DNA of 64,000 nucleotides from JACCYJ01 sp038198775. GTDB taxonomy: Bacteria; Actinomycetota; Actinomycetes; Propionibacteriales; Nocardioidaceae. The stretch spans positions 1-64,000 of the forward strand of contig JBBPZV010000039.1 of NCBI GenBank assembly GCA_038198775.1, read 5' to 3'. The notes under the pieces are model-generated. The model ran no database searches. It saw only the letters and a program-made list of their open reading frames with translations, and had not been told where the DNA came from. The position numbers and the translations under genes were made by a program. This document shows positions 1 to 7,368 of this stretch, one piece after another (within the stretch, counting starts at the first letter, position 1; each line of letters begins with the position of its first letter).

Positions 1-181
1 CACGAAGTACGCTTCACCTACGGAGTGCCTTCCGGTTGAGGAACTTTGAACTGTCGCAAGTCCAAGTTTCCCCTGCTGGGCAGGCACTTCGGCGCTTCTA
101 CGCGCCGATCACGCCACCGCGCCGTGAACGATCGGGGCTAGCGGTCCCGCCAAATGGTGGTGGCCTGCTCGATCATGTCGG
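1..181. other. Left-edge segment with no identifiable gene
   Basis: A short open frame on the + strand runs in from the left edge and stops at a TGA at 38-40, leaving only the last 12 codons of something. It could be the 3' end of a gene outside the window, but it is too short to identify. From 41 to 181 I see no credible reading frame, hairpin or promoter. The segment lies directly against a transposase remnant, so it may be part of the same mobile-element scar. Confidence 0.3.
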
Positions 182-345
182 GTGTTGAGCAACCGACGAT
201 CGAAGGTGGTGCAGGCGCTGCTCAAGGGTGAGCAGGAGGACTTCCTGGTGGCCGGGGCCGCTATGAGCGGCGCAGCCGCGATCAGGTGGGGTCGCGGAAC
301 CGCTACGAGCGTGGCCGGCTGCGCACCGCGGAGGGGTTCGTCGAC
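182..345 (+). pseudogene. Remnant of an IS256/Mutator-type transposase, N-terminal region, frameshifted
   Basis: Two adjacent frames look like consecutive pieces of the N-terminal region of a Mutator-class transposase. From 182 one frame reads VVQALLKGEQEDFL. Near 250 the match jumps to another frame reading GRGRYERRSRDQ, then RNRYERGRLRTAEGFVDF, to about 345. In the family this region runs as a gene-proximal helix, a Y-E-R stretch, an R-N-x-Y/H element and a K/R-T-A-E-G strand. The DDE catalytic part is missing, because the next gene begins on the other strand at 358. No terminal inverted repeats or target duplication were seen. The assignment rests on motif resemblance only; a chance read-through into the neighbouring gene's antisense is the main alternative. 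Confidence 0.55.
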
Positions 346-357
346 TTCGGCGTGGTC

Positions 358-1287
358 CTACTGGTAGCTGACGTAGTCGATGCGCGGCCGGATGCGCAGC
401 ACGTCACGCGGGCTGAACAGGTCGCTGTCCTCGTCGTAGAAGAGCTTGAACCCCATGTGGAACCGCTTGTGGTGCTCGACGTTGTGATAGGTCGCGAGCT
501 TCTGCCCCCGGCTGCCGAAGCCGTCGGCGTGCTGCAGCTCGGCCAGTCCCTTGCGGTCCTTGACATGCCGGATGTGCCGGATCATGTCGGTGCGGAACTG
601 GTGTACGGCGAGCACCTTCTGCGGCAGGTGGTGGCGGCGGGCCAGCCGTGCCAGCCACTTCGAGGTGCGGTTGATCTCGCGGGCGCCGACCGAACCGACC
701 GTGCGGCCCGGCACCTCGCCCGGTCCCATCCGCCACTCCGGGTCCAGCGCCAGCCCGACGTACGGCTTGCGCAGCGCCCACCCCCACCGGTGCGCGACCG
801 CGGGAAACGTCGAGCGGCCCGGTTGCAGGTCGAGGACGAGCAGCGCATGGTGGCGGCGGGCGGCGCGAACGTACCGCTTGACCGCGGAGCGGGCGACGTC
901 GTGGCTGTAGCTGCCGTCCGCGCCGGGCGAGCCGTCGGCGATGGTCACGATCAGCTCGTAGACGATCTGAACCTTGCGGCCGGAGTGGCCGAAGGGTCTG
1001 GCGGCGGCGCGCAGGCGTTTGGTGATCTGACCCGGCGGGCCTTCGCCGAGCACTCCCAGCGACCCGGTCCCAGCCGTGCCGTAGTAGGCGACCAGGATCC
1101 GGTGGTGGAACACCGGCCGGTTGGGCGCTGCGGCAGCAGCTGCCACGGACCGGGACATCACAGTGGATGCGGACGCGGCTGCCGGTTGCGTCGTGGCAGC
1201 GGTCCCCGCAGCGCTCCCCCCGCAGCCGACCAAACCTGCGGCCAACGTCAGCCCGACGACTCTCCACCAGCCCCCCGCCCGCGTCAT
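358..1287 (-). CDS. Secreted lipoprotein of unknown function
   Basis: The predicted protein has 309 residues. The start at 1287 is chosen because it places a basic, hydrophobic lipoprotein signal (MTRAGGWWRVVGLTLAAGL, then the lipobox GLVGC) at the N-terminus; the open frame extends further upstream but without signal-like sequence. After the acylated Cys comes an Ala/Thr/Ser-rich linker of about 40 residues. The remaining domain (ILVAYYGTAGTG, LLVLDLQPGRS, YVGLALDPEWRMG, IDYVSYQ at the C-terminus) has the alternating strand/helix feel of a TIM-barrel, with Asp/Glu at strand ends. It may be a surface-anchored glycosidase-like protein, but I do not recognise a family. It is transcribed away from the oxygenase gene that begins at 1416. 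Confidence 0.7.
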   Translation of the reverse strand: MTRAGGWWRVVGLTLAAGLVGCGGSAAGTAATTQPAAASASTVMSRSVAAAAAAPNRPVFHHRILVAYYGTAGTGSLGVLGEGPPGQITKRLRAAARPFGHSGRKVQIVYELIVTIADGSPGADGSYSHDVARSAVKRYVRAARRHHALLVLDLQPGRSTFPAVAHRWGWALRKPYVGLALDPEWRMGPGEVPGRTVGSVGAREINRTSKWLARLARRHHLPQKVLAVHQFRTDMIRHIRHVKDRKGLAELQHADGFGSRGQKLATYHNVEHHKRFHMGFKLFYDEDSDLFSPRDVLRIRPRIDYVSYQ

Positions 1288-1415
1288 GTTCCCAACGCTA
1301 GAACACGACGGCCCGCATGCTCTGGACGTCGGGCGGGTGTGGCGTGATCTCGCCGAAGTGGTCGCCGGCGCAGCCTCGAGATGCCCTGCCGGGTTCGGCG
1401 CGCGAGGATGGCATC

Positions 1416-2270
1416 GTGACTTCCCCAGTCGACGCCGTGCGCGCACGCCTCGGGGACCTGCTGTTCGAGCGCGTCGCAGGCGAGGACGGCTCGCAACGCC
1501 GGGACCGGATCAACACCGCCCCGGGGCCGCGGTGGTTCGACGAGTCGAGTGCGATCTGGCGGGTCCACGCCGACGCCGCCATGTTCGTCGGCGGGCTCCG
1601 GGCGCTGCTGTTGCAGTCGCTCCACCCGCTGGCGATGACCGCGGTCGCCGCTCACTCGGGCTATCGGGGCGACCCGTGGGGGCGGCTGCAGCGCACCAGC
1701 ACGTTCTTGGCCACGACCACCTTCGGCACCGCCGCGGACGCCGAGACCGCGGTCGCGCAGGTGCGCGCGATCCACGACCGGGTCCGCGGCACGACGGTCT
1801 CCGGCGAGCCGTACGCCGCCTCCGACCCGCACCTGCTGCGCTGGGTGCATGTCGCCGAGGTCGACAGCTTCCTGGCGGCCCACCAGCGCTACGGAGCCGC
1901 ACCCCTGGACCCAGCCGACTGCGACCGGTACGTCGCGGAAGTGGCCCGGGTCAGCCGGGCGCTCGGTGCCACTGACCTGCCGACGACCCGGGTCGAGCTG
2001 GCCCAGGCGATCCGCGACTACCGCCCGGAGCTGCGCAGCACGCCGCAGGCACGAGCGGCCGCTCGCTACCTGCTGCTGCAACCACCGCTGCCGCTGCCGG
2101 CGCGCGCGCCGTACGGGCTGATCGCGGCCGCCGCGGTGGGCCTGCTCCCCCGGTGGGCGAGGTGGCCGCTGAGGGTGCCGTACCTGCCGGTCACCGAGGC
2201 GACGGCCGTGCGCGCGGCCGGTCACCTGGTGACGACGACGATCCGCTGGGCCGTGACTGCGCCGACCTGA
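1416..2270 (+). CDS. MpaB/Lcp-family oxygenase (DUF2236)
   Basis: This 284-residue protein matches the oxygenase MpaB family (formerly DUF2236), a set of helical haem proteins that includes latex-clearing protein and the mycophenolic-acid enzyme MpaB. Recognisable features are a tryptophan/Phe stretch before LLQSLHPLAMTAVAAHS, then GDPWGRLQRTSTFL and TTFGTAADA near residues 60-110, and HLLRWVHVAEVDSFL around 135. The His in the SLHPLA segment and later His residues are candidate haem ligands. The GTG at 1416 is preferred over an upstream in-frame start at 1317 because family similarity begins near it. The substrate is unknown; actinobacteria often carry several such paralogues. It stands alone, convergent with the dehydrogenase ending at 2279. 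Confidence 0.82.
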   Translation: MTSPVDAVRARLGDLLFERVAGEDGSQRRDRINTAPGPRWFDESSAIWRVHADAAMFVGGLRALLLQSLHPLAMTAVAAHSGYRGDPWGRLQRTSTFLATTTFGTAADAETAVAQVRAIHDRVRGTTVSGEPYAASDPHLLRWVHVAEVDSFLAAHQRYGAAPLDPADCDRYVAEVARVSRALGATDLPTTRVELAQAIRDYRPELRSTPQARAAARYLLLQPPLPLPARAPYGLIAAAAVGLLPRWARWPLRVPYLPVTEATAVRAAGHLVTTTIRWAVTAPT

Positions 2271-2278
2271 GCGCGAGG

Positions 2279-3181
2279 TCAGCGCGAGACGACGTTGTGC
2301 ATCTGCTCGCCGGCGGCCCACCGGCGCAGCTGGTCTCGCACCAGGAGGTCCGCCCGAGGTGCCATCGCGGTGGTGGCCCCGCCGACGTGCGGCGTGATCA
2401 GCACACCGGGCGTGCGCCACAGTGGGGAGTCCGGCGGCAGCGGCTCCGGATCGGTCACGTCCAGCGCCGCGAGCAGCCGGCCCGATCGGCACTGGTCGAT
2501 CAGTGCGGTGGTGTCGACGACACGACCGCGGGAGACGTTGACGAGCACCGCGCCGTCCCTCATCCGGCTCAAGAAGCCCGGGCCGACCAGCCCCTCGGTC
2601 TCCTCGGTCAAGGGCACCAGCAGCACCACCGCATCAGCGCTCGGCAGCAGCTCGGGTAGCGCCTGCCAGCCGTGCACACCCGCTCTCTCCCGCCGCGCCA
2701 CCTTGACGACCTCGCACTCGAACGGCGCCAGGCGGCGCTGGAGGGCAGCTCCGATGCTGCCGTAGCCGACGATCAGCACGGTGCTGTCGGCCAGCGCCGG
2801 TCGCGTCGCATGCTCCCAACGGCCGGCCTGCTGGGCCCGCACGAAGTCCGGCAGACCGCGCAGCGAGGCCAGCAGCAGGGTCACCGCCAGCTCGGCGGTG
2901 GACGCGTCGTGCACGCCGCGGGCGTTGCACAGGGTCACCCCGGCGGGAACCAGCGAGACGATGTCGTCGACGCCGGCCGTGAGCGTCTGCAGCACCTGCA
3001 GCCGCCGCAGGCGCGGCAACAGCTCGGACATGTCGAGCGGCACGTCGTAGCCGGGAACGAAGAACTCGACCTCCGCGACGCTTCGCGGAGGTTCGCCTCC
3101 CTCGTACACCTCGACGACGACCTCGCGCGGGAGTGGGCCCAGCCGCTCGGGGTCGAAGGGGAGCCACACCAGACGGCTCAC
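2279..3181 (-). CDS. D-isomer-specific 2-hydroxyacid dehydrogenase
   Basis: A 300-residue NAD(P)-dependent oxidoreductase of the D-2-hydroxyacid dehydrogenase family. The Rossmann fingerprint is VGYGSIGAAL, followed by the catalytic triad: Arg in VNVSRGRVVDT, Glu in DVTDPEPLPPDSPLW and His in ITPHVGG. The N-terminal substrate domain contains LQTLTAGVDDI and the NARGVHD segment typical of this group. The start is a GTG whose TGA overlaps the stop of the upstream patatin gene (GTGA), so the two are almost certainly cotranscribed and translationally coupled. A much longer open frame extends to 4555, but beyond 3181 it is only antisense of the patatin gene. The physiological substrate (glyoxylate, hydroxypyruvate or another keto acid) cannot be told from sequence. 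Confidence 0.9.
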   Translation of the reverse strand: MSRLVWLPFDPERLGPLPREVVVEVYEGGEPPRSVAEVEFFVPGYDVPLDMSELLPRLRRLQVLQTLTAGVDDIVSLVPAGVTLCNARGVHDASTAELAVTLLLASLRGLPDFVRAQQAGRWEHATRPALADSTVLIVGYGSIGAALQRRLAPFECEVVKVARRERAGVHGWQALPELLPSADAVVLLVPLTEETEGLVGPGFLSRMRDGAVLVNVSRGRVVDTTALIDQCRSGRLLAALDVTDPEPLPPDSPLWRTPGVLITPHVGGATTAMAPRADLLVRDQLRRWAAGEQMHNVVSR

Positions 3182-4194
3182 GGCGGCCCCACCGCGGTCG
3201 AGCGGCACTCGTCCAGCCACGCGGCGAAGTCCCAACGCCCGAGGAACCGCTCGGCCGCCTGCCGACCCAGCGCGAACAGGTCCAGCTGCTGGGCAGCGGT
3301 GATCCCGAAGTCGGTCGACGGGATGCCGCTGGTGTCCACGAAGACGCTGCGGGAGACGTTGCAGTGCTCGTCGATGTGCTGGGCCTGGCAGGCTTCGATG
3401 GTCGTCTCGACGACCCCGAGCGCCAGCGAGATCGGCCCGCTCACCGACTGCGGGGGCCGGTGATCGCCGACCCGGCTCGTGAGGCGCACCCCGACCGTCG
3501 GCCACCGTGGCGGCTCGGCGTCGGCGCGGTCGAAGACGTCGATCGGGTAGTTCGACAACAACCCCCCGTCGACCAGCGTCGACACCCCCTCCCGGCCGTG
3601 CATCGTCACCGGCTCGAAGAAGAACGGGATCGACGCCGACGCGCGGACGGCGTCGGCGACCCGCATCTCGTCCGGGTCCAGCCCGTACTCCGGGTAGTCC
3701 CACGGCAGCCGCACCAGCCGCCGGCGGGACAGGTCGCTGGCGGTGACCACCAGCGTGTACGCCTGGGCCGGCGGGAGGGCAGAGCCGGGGTCGTGCTCGC
3801 GCAGGTCGCCGAAGCTCTGCACTCCGAGGTCCTTCAGCACACCGCCGAGCCAGTCGTGGAGGTACTCGCCCTCGTAGATCCCGCTCTCCAGCAGCAGCGA
3901 GAACCCGTCGGTCAAGAAGCCGAGCGGTCCCAGCAGCCGCCCCACCACACCCCGGTCCCGGAACCGGGCGTAGTCGAGGGTGCGGGCGATGTCGGCGGCC
4001 CGGGTCAGCGGCTCGTCCGCTCGTACGAGGGCGGCCAGCACCGCCCCCGCGATCGCCCCGGCGGACGTACCGGCGATCCGTGGGAACGTGTACCCCGCGT
4101 CGGCCAGCGCGCTGGCGGCACCGGCCAGCGCGATGCCCTTCACACCGCCGCCCTCGAGCACCAGGTCGGCGCGTCGGCGCCCGGGCTCGTCCAT
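3178..4194 (-). CDS. Patatin-like phospholipase/acyl hydrolase
   Basis: A 338-residue serine acyl hydrolase of the patatin family. The oxyanion-hole glycines are in LVLEGGGVKGIALAG (about residues 11-25), the nucleophile Ser is in the GTSAG elbow (about 42-46), and the second member of the catalytic dyad is the Asp of LVDGGLLSNYP (about 207). There is no signal peptide, so it is probably cytosolic or peripherally membrane-bound. It overlaps the 2-hydroxyacid dehydrogenase gene by 4 bases and is divergent from the PQQ dehydrogenase gene with about 45 bases between starts. Expected activity is hydrolysis of phospholipids or other acyl esters; a regulatory or housekeeping lipid-turnover role is inference. 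Confidence 0.9.
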   Translation of the reverse strand: MDEPGRRRADLVLEGGGVKGIALAGAASALADAGYTFPRIAGTSAGAIAGAVLAALVRADEPLTRAADIARTLDYARFRDRGVVGRLLGPLGFLTDGFSLLLESGIYEGEYLHDWLGGVLKDLGVQSFGDLREHDPGSALPPAQAYTLVVTASDLSRRRLVRLPWDYPEYGLDPDEMRVADAVRASASIPFFFEPVTMHGREGVSTLVDGGLLSNYPIDVFDRADAEPPRWPTVGVRLTSRVGDHRPPQSVSGPISLALGVVETTIEACQAQHIDEHCNVSRSVFVDTSGIPSTDFGITAAQQLDLFALGRQAAERFLGRWDFAAWLDECRSTAVGPP

Positions 4195-4238
4195 GGCGCC
4201 CGACCCTAGTGCGGCGCGCCTGTGACAGGGTTGGGGGC

Positions 4239-5378
4239 GTGGTGACCCGCCGGCGCAGTCTGCTGGCGGTCACCATCGGGCTCTGTCTGCTCCTGGGCGC
4301 CTGCTCCGGCGGCTCGCCCGGAACAGGGCCGGTGGTGGTGTCCCGGTCGACCCCGACCGCCTCGGCCTCGTCGCCCACCCGTTCGCCCTCGCCCAACCCA
4401 GCGGTGCCGAGCGTCGCCGGCACCGTCGCGACCGGGCTGAGCGTGCCCTGGGACCTCGCGTTCCTGCCGGGTGGGGACGCGCTGGTCTCCGAGCGGGACA
4501 CCGGCCTGGTCAAGCGCATCGACGGCGCCGGACGTGTCCGAGTGGTCGGCCGCATCCCCGAGACCGTTCCCTCCAGCGAAGGCGGCCTGCTGGGGCTCGC
4601 CGTGCACCCGGACTACCCCCGGCGGCCGTGGCTCTACGCGTACTACTCCACCGCCGCCGACAACCGGGTCGTACGCCTGCGCTATCCGCCCGGGGGCCCG
4701 TTCGGCCCCGAGCAGGTCGTGCTCGACGGCATCCCGTCGTCGCAGATCCACAACGGCGGCCGCATCGCGTTCGGGCCCGACGGCATGCTGTACGTGACGA
4801 CCGGCGACGGCTCCAACGGCGAGGTGTCGCAGGACAAGACATCGCTCGGTGGCAAGATCCTGAGGCTCACCCCGCGGGGGGATCCTGCCCCGGGCAACCC
4901 GTTCGGAGGCTCGCCGGTGTGGACGTACGGTCACCGCAACGTCGAGGGCATCGCCTGGGACGAGCGGGGCAACCTCTACGCCAGCGAGTTCGGGCAGGAC
5001 ACCTGGGACGAGCTGAACCTGATCGAGCCGGGCAACGACTACGGGTGGCCAGTGGTCGAGGGCGCCAGCGGCCAGGACGCGAAGTACACCGACCCGCTGG
5101 TGCAGTGGCGGCCCGACGACGCATCCCCCTCGGGTATCGCGTACGCCGACGGTGCGGTGTGGATGGCCGGCCTGCAGGGCCAGCGGCTGTGGCGCGTCCA
5201 GGTCTCGGACGGCGCGGTGGTCGGCAAGCCACAGGCCTTCTTCACCGGGCGGTACGGGCGGCTGCGAGAGGTCCAGGCGGCTCCGGACGGGTCGCTGTGG
5301 GTGACCACCTCCAACACCGATGGTCGCGGCGAGCCGAAGCCCGGGGACGACCGCATCCTTCGGGTGGTGCTGTCGTGA
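4239..5378 (+). CDS. PQQ-dependent sugar dehydrogenase, lipoprotein
   Basis: A 379-residue six-bladed beta-propeller of the soluble glucose/sorbosone dehydrogenase family. The start (GTG 4239, or GTG 4242) gives a lipoprotein signal, TRRRSLLAVTIGLCLLLGAC, and a Ser/Thr/Pro-rich linker to about residue 60. Blade features are present: VPWDLAFLPGGDALVSERD, EGGLLGLAVHPDYP, the His-Asn-Gly-Gly element of SQIHNGGRIAFGPDG that contains the family's catalytic His, and YGHRNVEGIAWD. Such enzymes use PQQ and Ca2+ to oxidise aldoses at the cell surface. No PQQ biosynthesis genes are in this window. Its stop overlaps the start of the DUF2254 gene, suggesting cotranscription. Confidence 0.88.
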   Translation: MVTRRRSLLAVTIGLCLLLGACSGGSPGTGPVVVSRSTPTASASSPTRSPSPNPAVPSVAGTVATGLSVPWDLAFLPGGDALVSERDTGLVKRIDGAGRVRVVGRIPETVPSSEGGLLGLAVHPDYPRRPWLYAYYSTAADNRVVRLRYPPGGPFGPEQVVLDGIPSSQIHNGGRIAFGPDGMLYVTTGDGSNGEVSQDKTSLGGKILRLTPRGDPAPGNPFGGSPVWTYGHRNVEGIAWDERGNLYASEFGQDTWDELNLIEPGNDYGWPVVEGASGQDAKYTDPLVQWRPDDASPSGIAYADGAVWMAGLQGQRLWRVQVSDGAVVGKPQAFFTGRYGRLREVQAAPDGSLWVTTSNTDGRGEPKPGDDRILRVVLS

Positions 5379-6712
5379 CAGCGGCCGGTCCGGTCCGGTC
5401 GCTGCGGGAGGCGCTGAGCACCCAACTGTGGCCGCTGCCCGCGCTCGCAGTGGTGCTGGCCGTGGTCGCCGGGGTCGGGCTGCCGCTGCTCGACGAGCGG
5501 ATCGCCGGTGACCTGCCGGCCTGGCTGACCGACTACCTGTTCGGCGGCGGCCCGGACGCCGCCCGCACCGTCCTGGCTGCGATCGCCAGCTCGCTGATCA
5601 CGGTGACGTCGCTCACGTTCTCGCTGACCGTGGTGACGCTGCAGCTGGCGAGCAGCCAGTTCTCGCCGCGGTTGCTGCGCACCTTCACCCGCGACCAGTT
5701 CATTCGGGTCACGCTGGCGCTGTTCCTCGCGACGTTCACGTACGCGCTCACGGTACTGCGCACGGTGCGGACCGACAGCAGCGGCCGGCCCGCGTTCGTC
5801 CCCCAGCTGTCGGTGACGGTCGCCTTCGTCCTCGCCCTCACCAGCGTCTTCGCCCTGGTGCTGTTCCTGGCCCACCTGGCCACCCAGATCCGGGTCGAGA
5901 CGATGGTCGGCAAGGTCCACGAGGAGGCCAGCGCGACGGTGCGCCGGGTGCTCGACGACCGAGACGACACACCGGCTGTCGAACCTGCTGTTCCGGTCGC
6001 GCCGGCCGGAGCGGTGCCGCTGCTGACCTCCGCCACGGGCTTCCTGGTGCGGGTCAACGGCAGCGCCTTGCTCTCGGCCGCCGTCGACGCCGACGCCGTC
6101 GTGCTCATCGACAAGCAGCCCGGGACCTTCCTGGTCGACCGCACACCCGTCGGGGTCGCCTGGTCGCGGGGGCCGCGGCCCCTTGACGACGACGCCCGGG
6201 AACGGCTCGGTGAGCGGGTGGCCGACGCGCTGTCGACGGGCCCGGAGCGCACCGGTGTCCAGGACGTGGGCTTCGGGCTGCGCCAGCTCACCGACGTCGC
6301 CACCAAGGCGCTGTCCCCCGGAATCAACGACCCCACGACCGCGGTGCACGCCCTGGGCCACACCTCGGCACTGCTGTGCGAGCTGGCCGGACGGGACCTC
6401 GGCACCCAGCTGCTCCGCGACGACGACGACCGCGTCCGGGTCGCGCTGGCCCGCCCGCAACTGAGCGACCTGCTGGAGCTGGCGGTCGAGCAGCCCCTCC
6501 GCTACGGTGCCGGTGACCCCGGCGTCATGGTGCGGCTCTCGACGCTGCTGCACGACCTGGCGTGGTGCGTCGAGCGGCCGGCCGATCGCCGCGTGGTCGC
6601 CGACCAGCTCGCCCGTGTGCGGGCGACGACCGCCGACCAGGACTTCGACGCACCGGAGAGAACCCGGCTCGCGGAGCTGGCCGAGCAGGTCGAGCGGGCG
6701 CTGCGGCGCTGA
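5375..6712 (+). CDS. DUF2254 integral membrane protein
   Basis: A 445-residue protein matching DUF2254. The N-terminal 170 residues carry about four membrane segments (near 20-38, 66-95, 107-126 and 142-166), including the conserved TSLTFSLTVVTLQLASSQ and FSPRLLRTFTRDQF stretches. A soluble domain follows with GFGLRQLTDVATKALSPG and INDPTTAVHALGH, the most conserved signature of the family. Function is unknown. The GTG start overlaps the stop of the sugar dehydrogenase gene by 4 bases (GTGA), so it is the second gene of that unit. Confidence 0.85.
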   Translation: MTAAGPVRSLREALSTQLWPLPALAVVLAVVAGVGLPLLDERIAGDLPAWLTDYLFGGGPDAARTVLAAIASSLITVTSLTFSLTVVTLQLASSQFSPRLLRTFTRDQFIRVTLALFLATFTYALTVLRTVRTDSSGRPAFVPQLSVTVAFVLALTSVFALVLFLAHLATQIRVETMVGKVHEEASATVRRVLDDRDDTPAVEPAVPVAPAGAVPLLTSATGFLVRVNGSALLSAAVDADAVVLIDKQPGTFLVDRTPVGVAWSRGPRPLDDDARERLGERVADALSTGPERTGVQDVGFGLRQLTDVATKALSPGINDPTTAVHALGHTSALLCELAGRDLGTQLLRDDDDRVRVALARPQLSDLLELAVEQPLRYGAGDPGVMVRLSTLLHDLAWCVERPADRRVVADQLARVRATTADQDFDAPERTRLAELAEQVERALRR

Positions 6713-6721
6713 GAACCGCTC

Positions 6722-7234
6722 TCAGCTGTGTTCGTCGACGTACTCCTCGGGGTCCTTGTCCTCGCTCTCGATCCCTTCGGAGTGCTCTGACTCGTAAGTG
6801 ACGAACTCGACCGCGATGTCATGGCGGGCCTGCAGGTCGGCGGAACGGCGGAAGTCCGGAAGGTCCTCGCGCTCCTCCTCGGCCATGTGGTCGCCGTTGG
6901 CCGTCCGGGCGTCGATGACCGCCTTCCACCATCCGTCGCTGCCAGCGGCGTGCCGCCCCGCCTCGGCGACCGCGTCCCGGATCTCGTTGTGGTCCTTGAT
7001 CGCGTCCTTGGTCTCGCTGGCCGCGCTGTCTTGGCCGCCGGCGCCTTCCCCGACCTTCAGCAGCCTGGGATAGAAGAACTTCTCCTCGGCTTCGGCGTGG
7101 ACCTCCAAGAAGATCGCCAGCCGCGCCCACACCGCAGCGAGCTGCTCGCCGTCATCGGGGTCGATCTCGTCGAGCAGCGCGAACATCCGCCGCTGCTCAT
7201 GGTGCTGGGACAAGATGATCTCGGTGATGTCCAT
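6722..7234 (-). CDS. Hemerythrin HHE-domain protein
   Basis: A 170-residue four-helix-bundle protein of the HHE cation-binding family. Candidate di-iron ligands are visible in order: ILSQHHEQRRM, FLEVHAEAEEKFFYP, IKDHNEIRDAV and GDHMAEEEREDLP. The ATG at 7234 is preceded by AGGAGCGGC, a good ribosome-binding site; the frame continues upstream to 7309 but that stretch is the hairpin repeat, not protein. The C-terminal tail is acidic (SEDKDPEEYVDEHS). Proteins of this type bind oxygen or iron, or respond to redox stress. The gene stands between the convergent DUF2254 gene and the hairpin repeat that separates it from gatB. Confidence 0.88.
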   Translation of the reverse strand: MDITEIILSQHHEQRRMFALLDEIDPDDGEQLAAVWARLAIFLEVHAEAEEKFFYPRLLKVGEGAGGQDSAASETKDAIKDHNEIRDAVAEAGRHAAGSDGWWKAVIDARTANGDHMAEEEREDLPDFRRSADLQARHDIAVEFVTYESEHSEGIESEDKDPEEYVDEHS

Positions 7235-7261
7235 GCCGCTCCTGTGGTCGGATCCGCGTGC

Positions 7262-7344
7262 TGCTATCCCATGTTCACATGGGATAGCAACCCTTCCAGT
7301 GGCGCACATCCCATGGGGAGTGACGCTAAGCCATTGGAAGTACG
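7262..7344 (+). repeat. Dispersed hairpin repeat, copy 1
   Basis: The left part is a perfect hairpin: TGCTATCCCATG (7262-7273), a TTCA loop, and CATGGGATAGCA (7278-7289). The hairpin plus about 55 further bases (7263-7344) is repeated at 43287-43368 with 64 of 82 positions identical and no gaps. It lies between the 3' end of gatB and the hemerythrin start. There is no run of T after the stem, so a classical terminator is unlikely. It may be a small non-autonomous mobile element or a structured regulatory or repetitive intergenic element. Confidence 0.75.
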
Positions 7345-7368
7345 GGGACGCGCCTGGTCACGAACCGG

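Noticed and set aside
2279..4555. A 758-codon minus-strand frame suggesting a fusion to the 2-hydroxyacid dehydrogenase
   Set aside because: Only the last 300 residues resemble the enzyme. The rest is antisense or out-of-frame patatin sequence rich in Arg and Pro.
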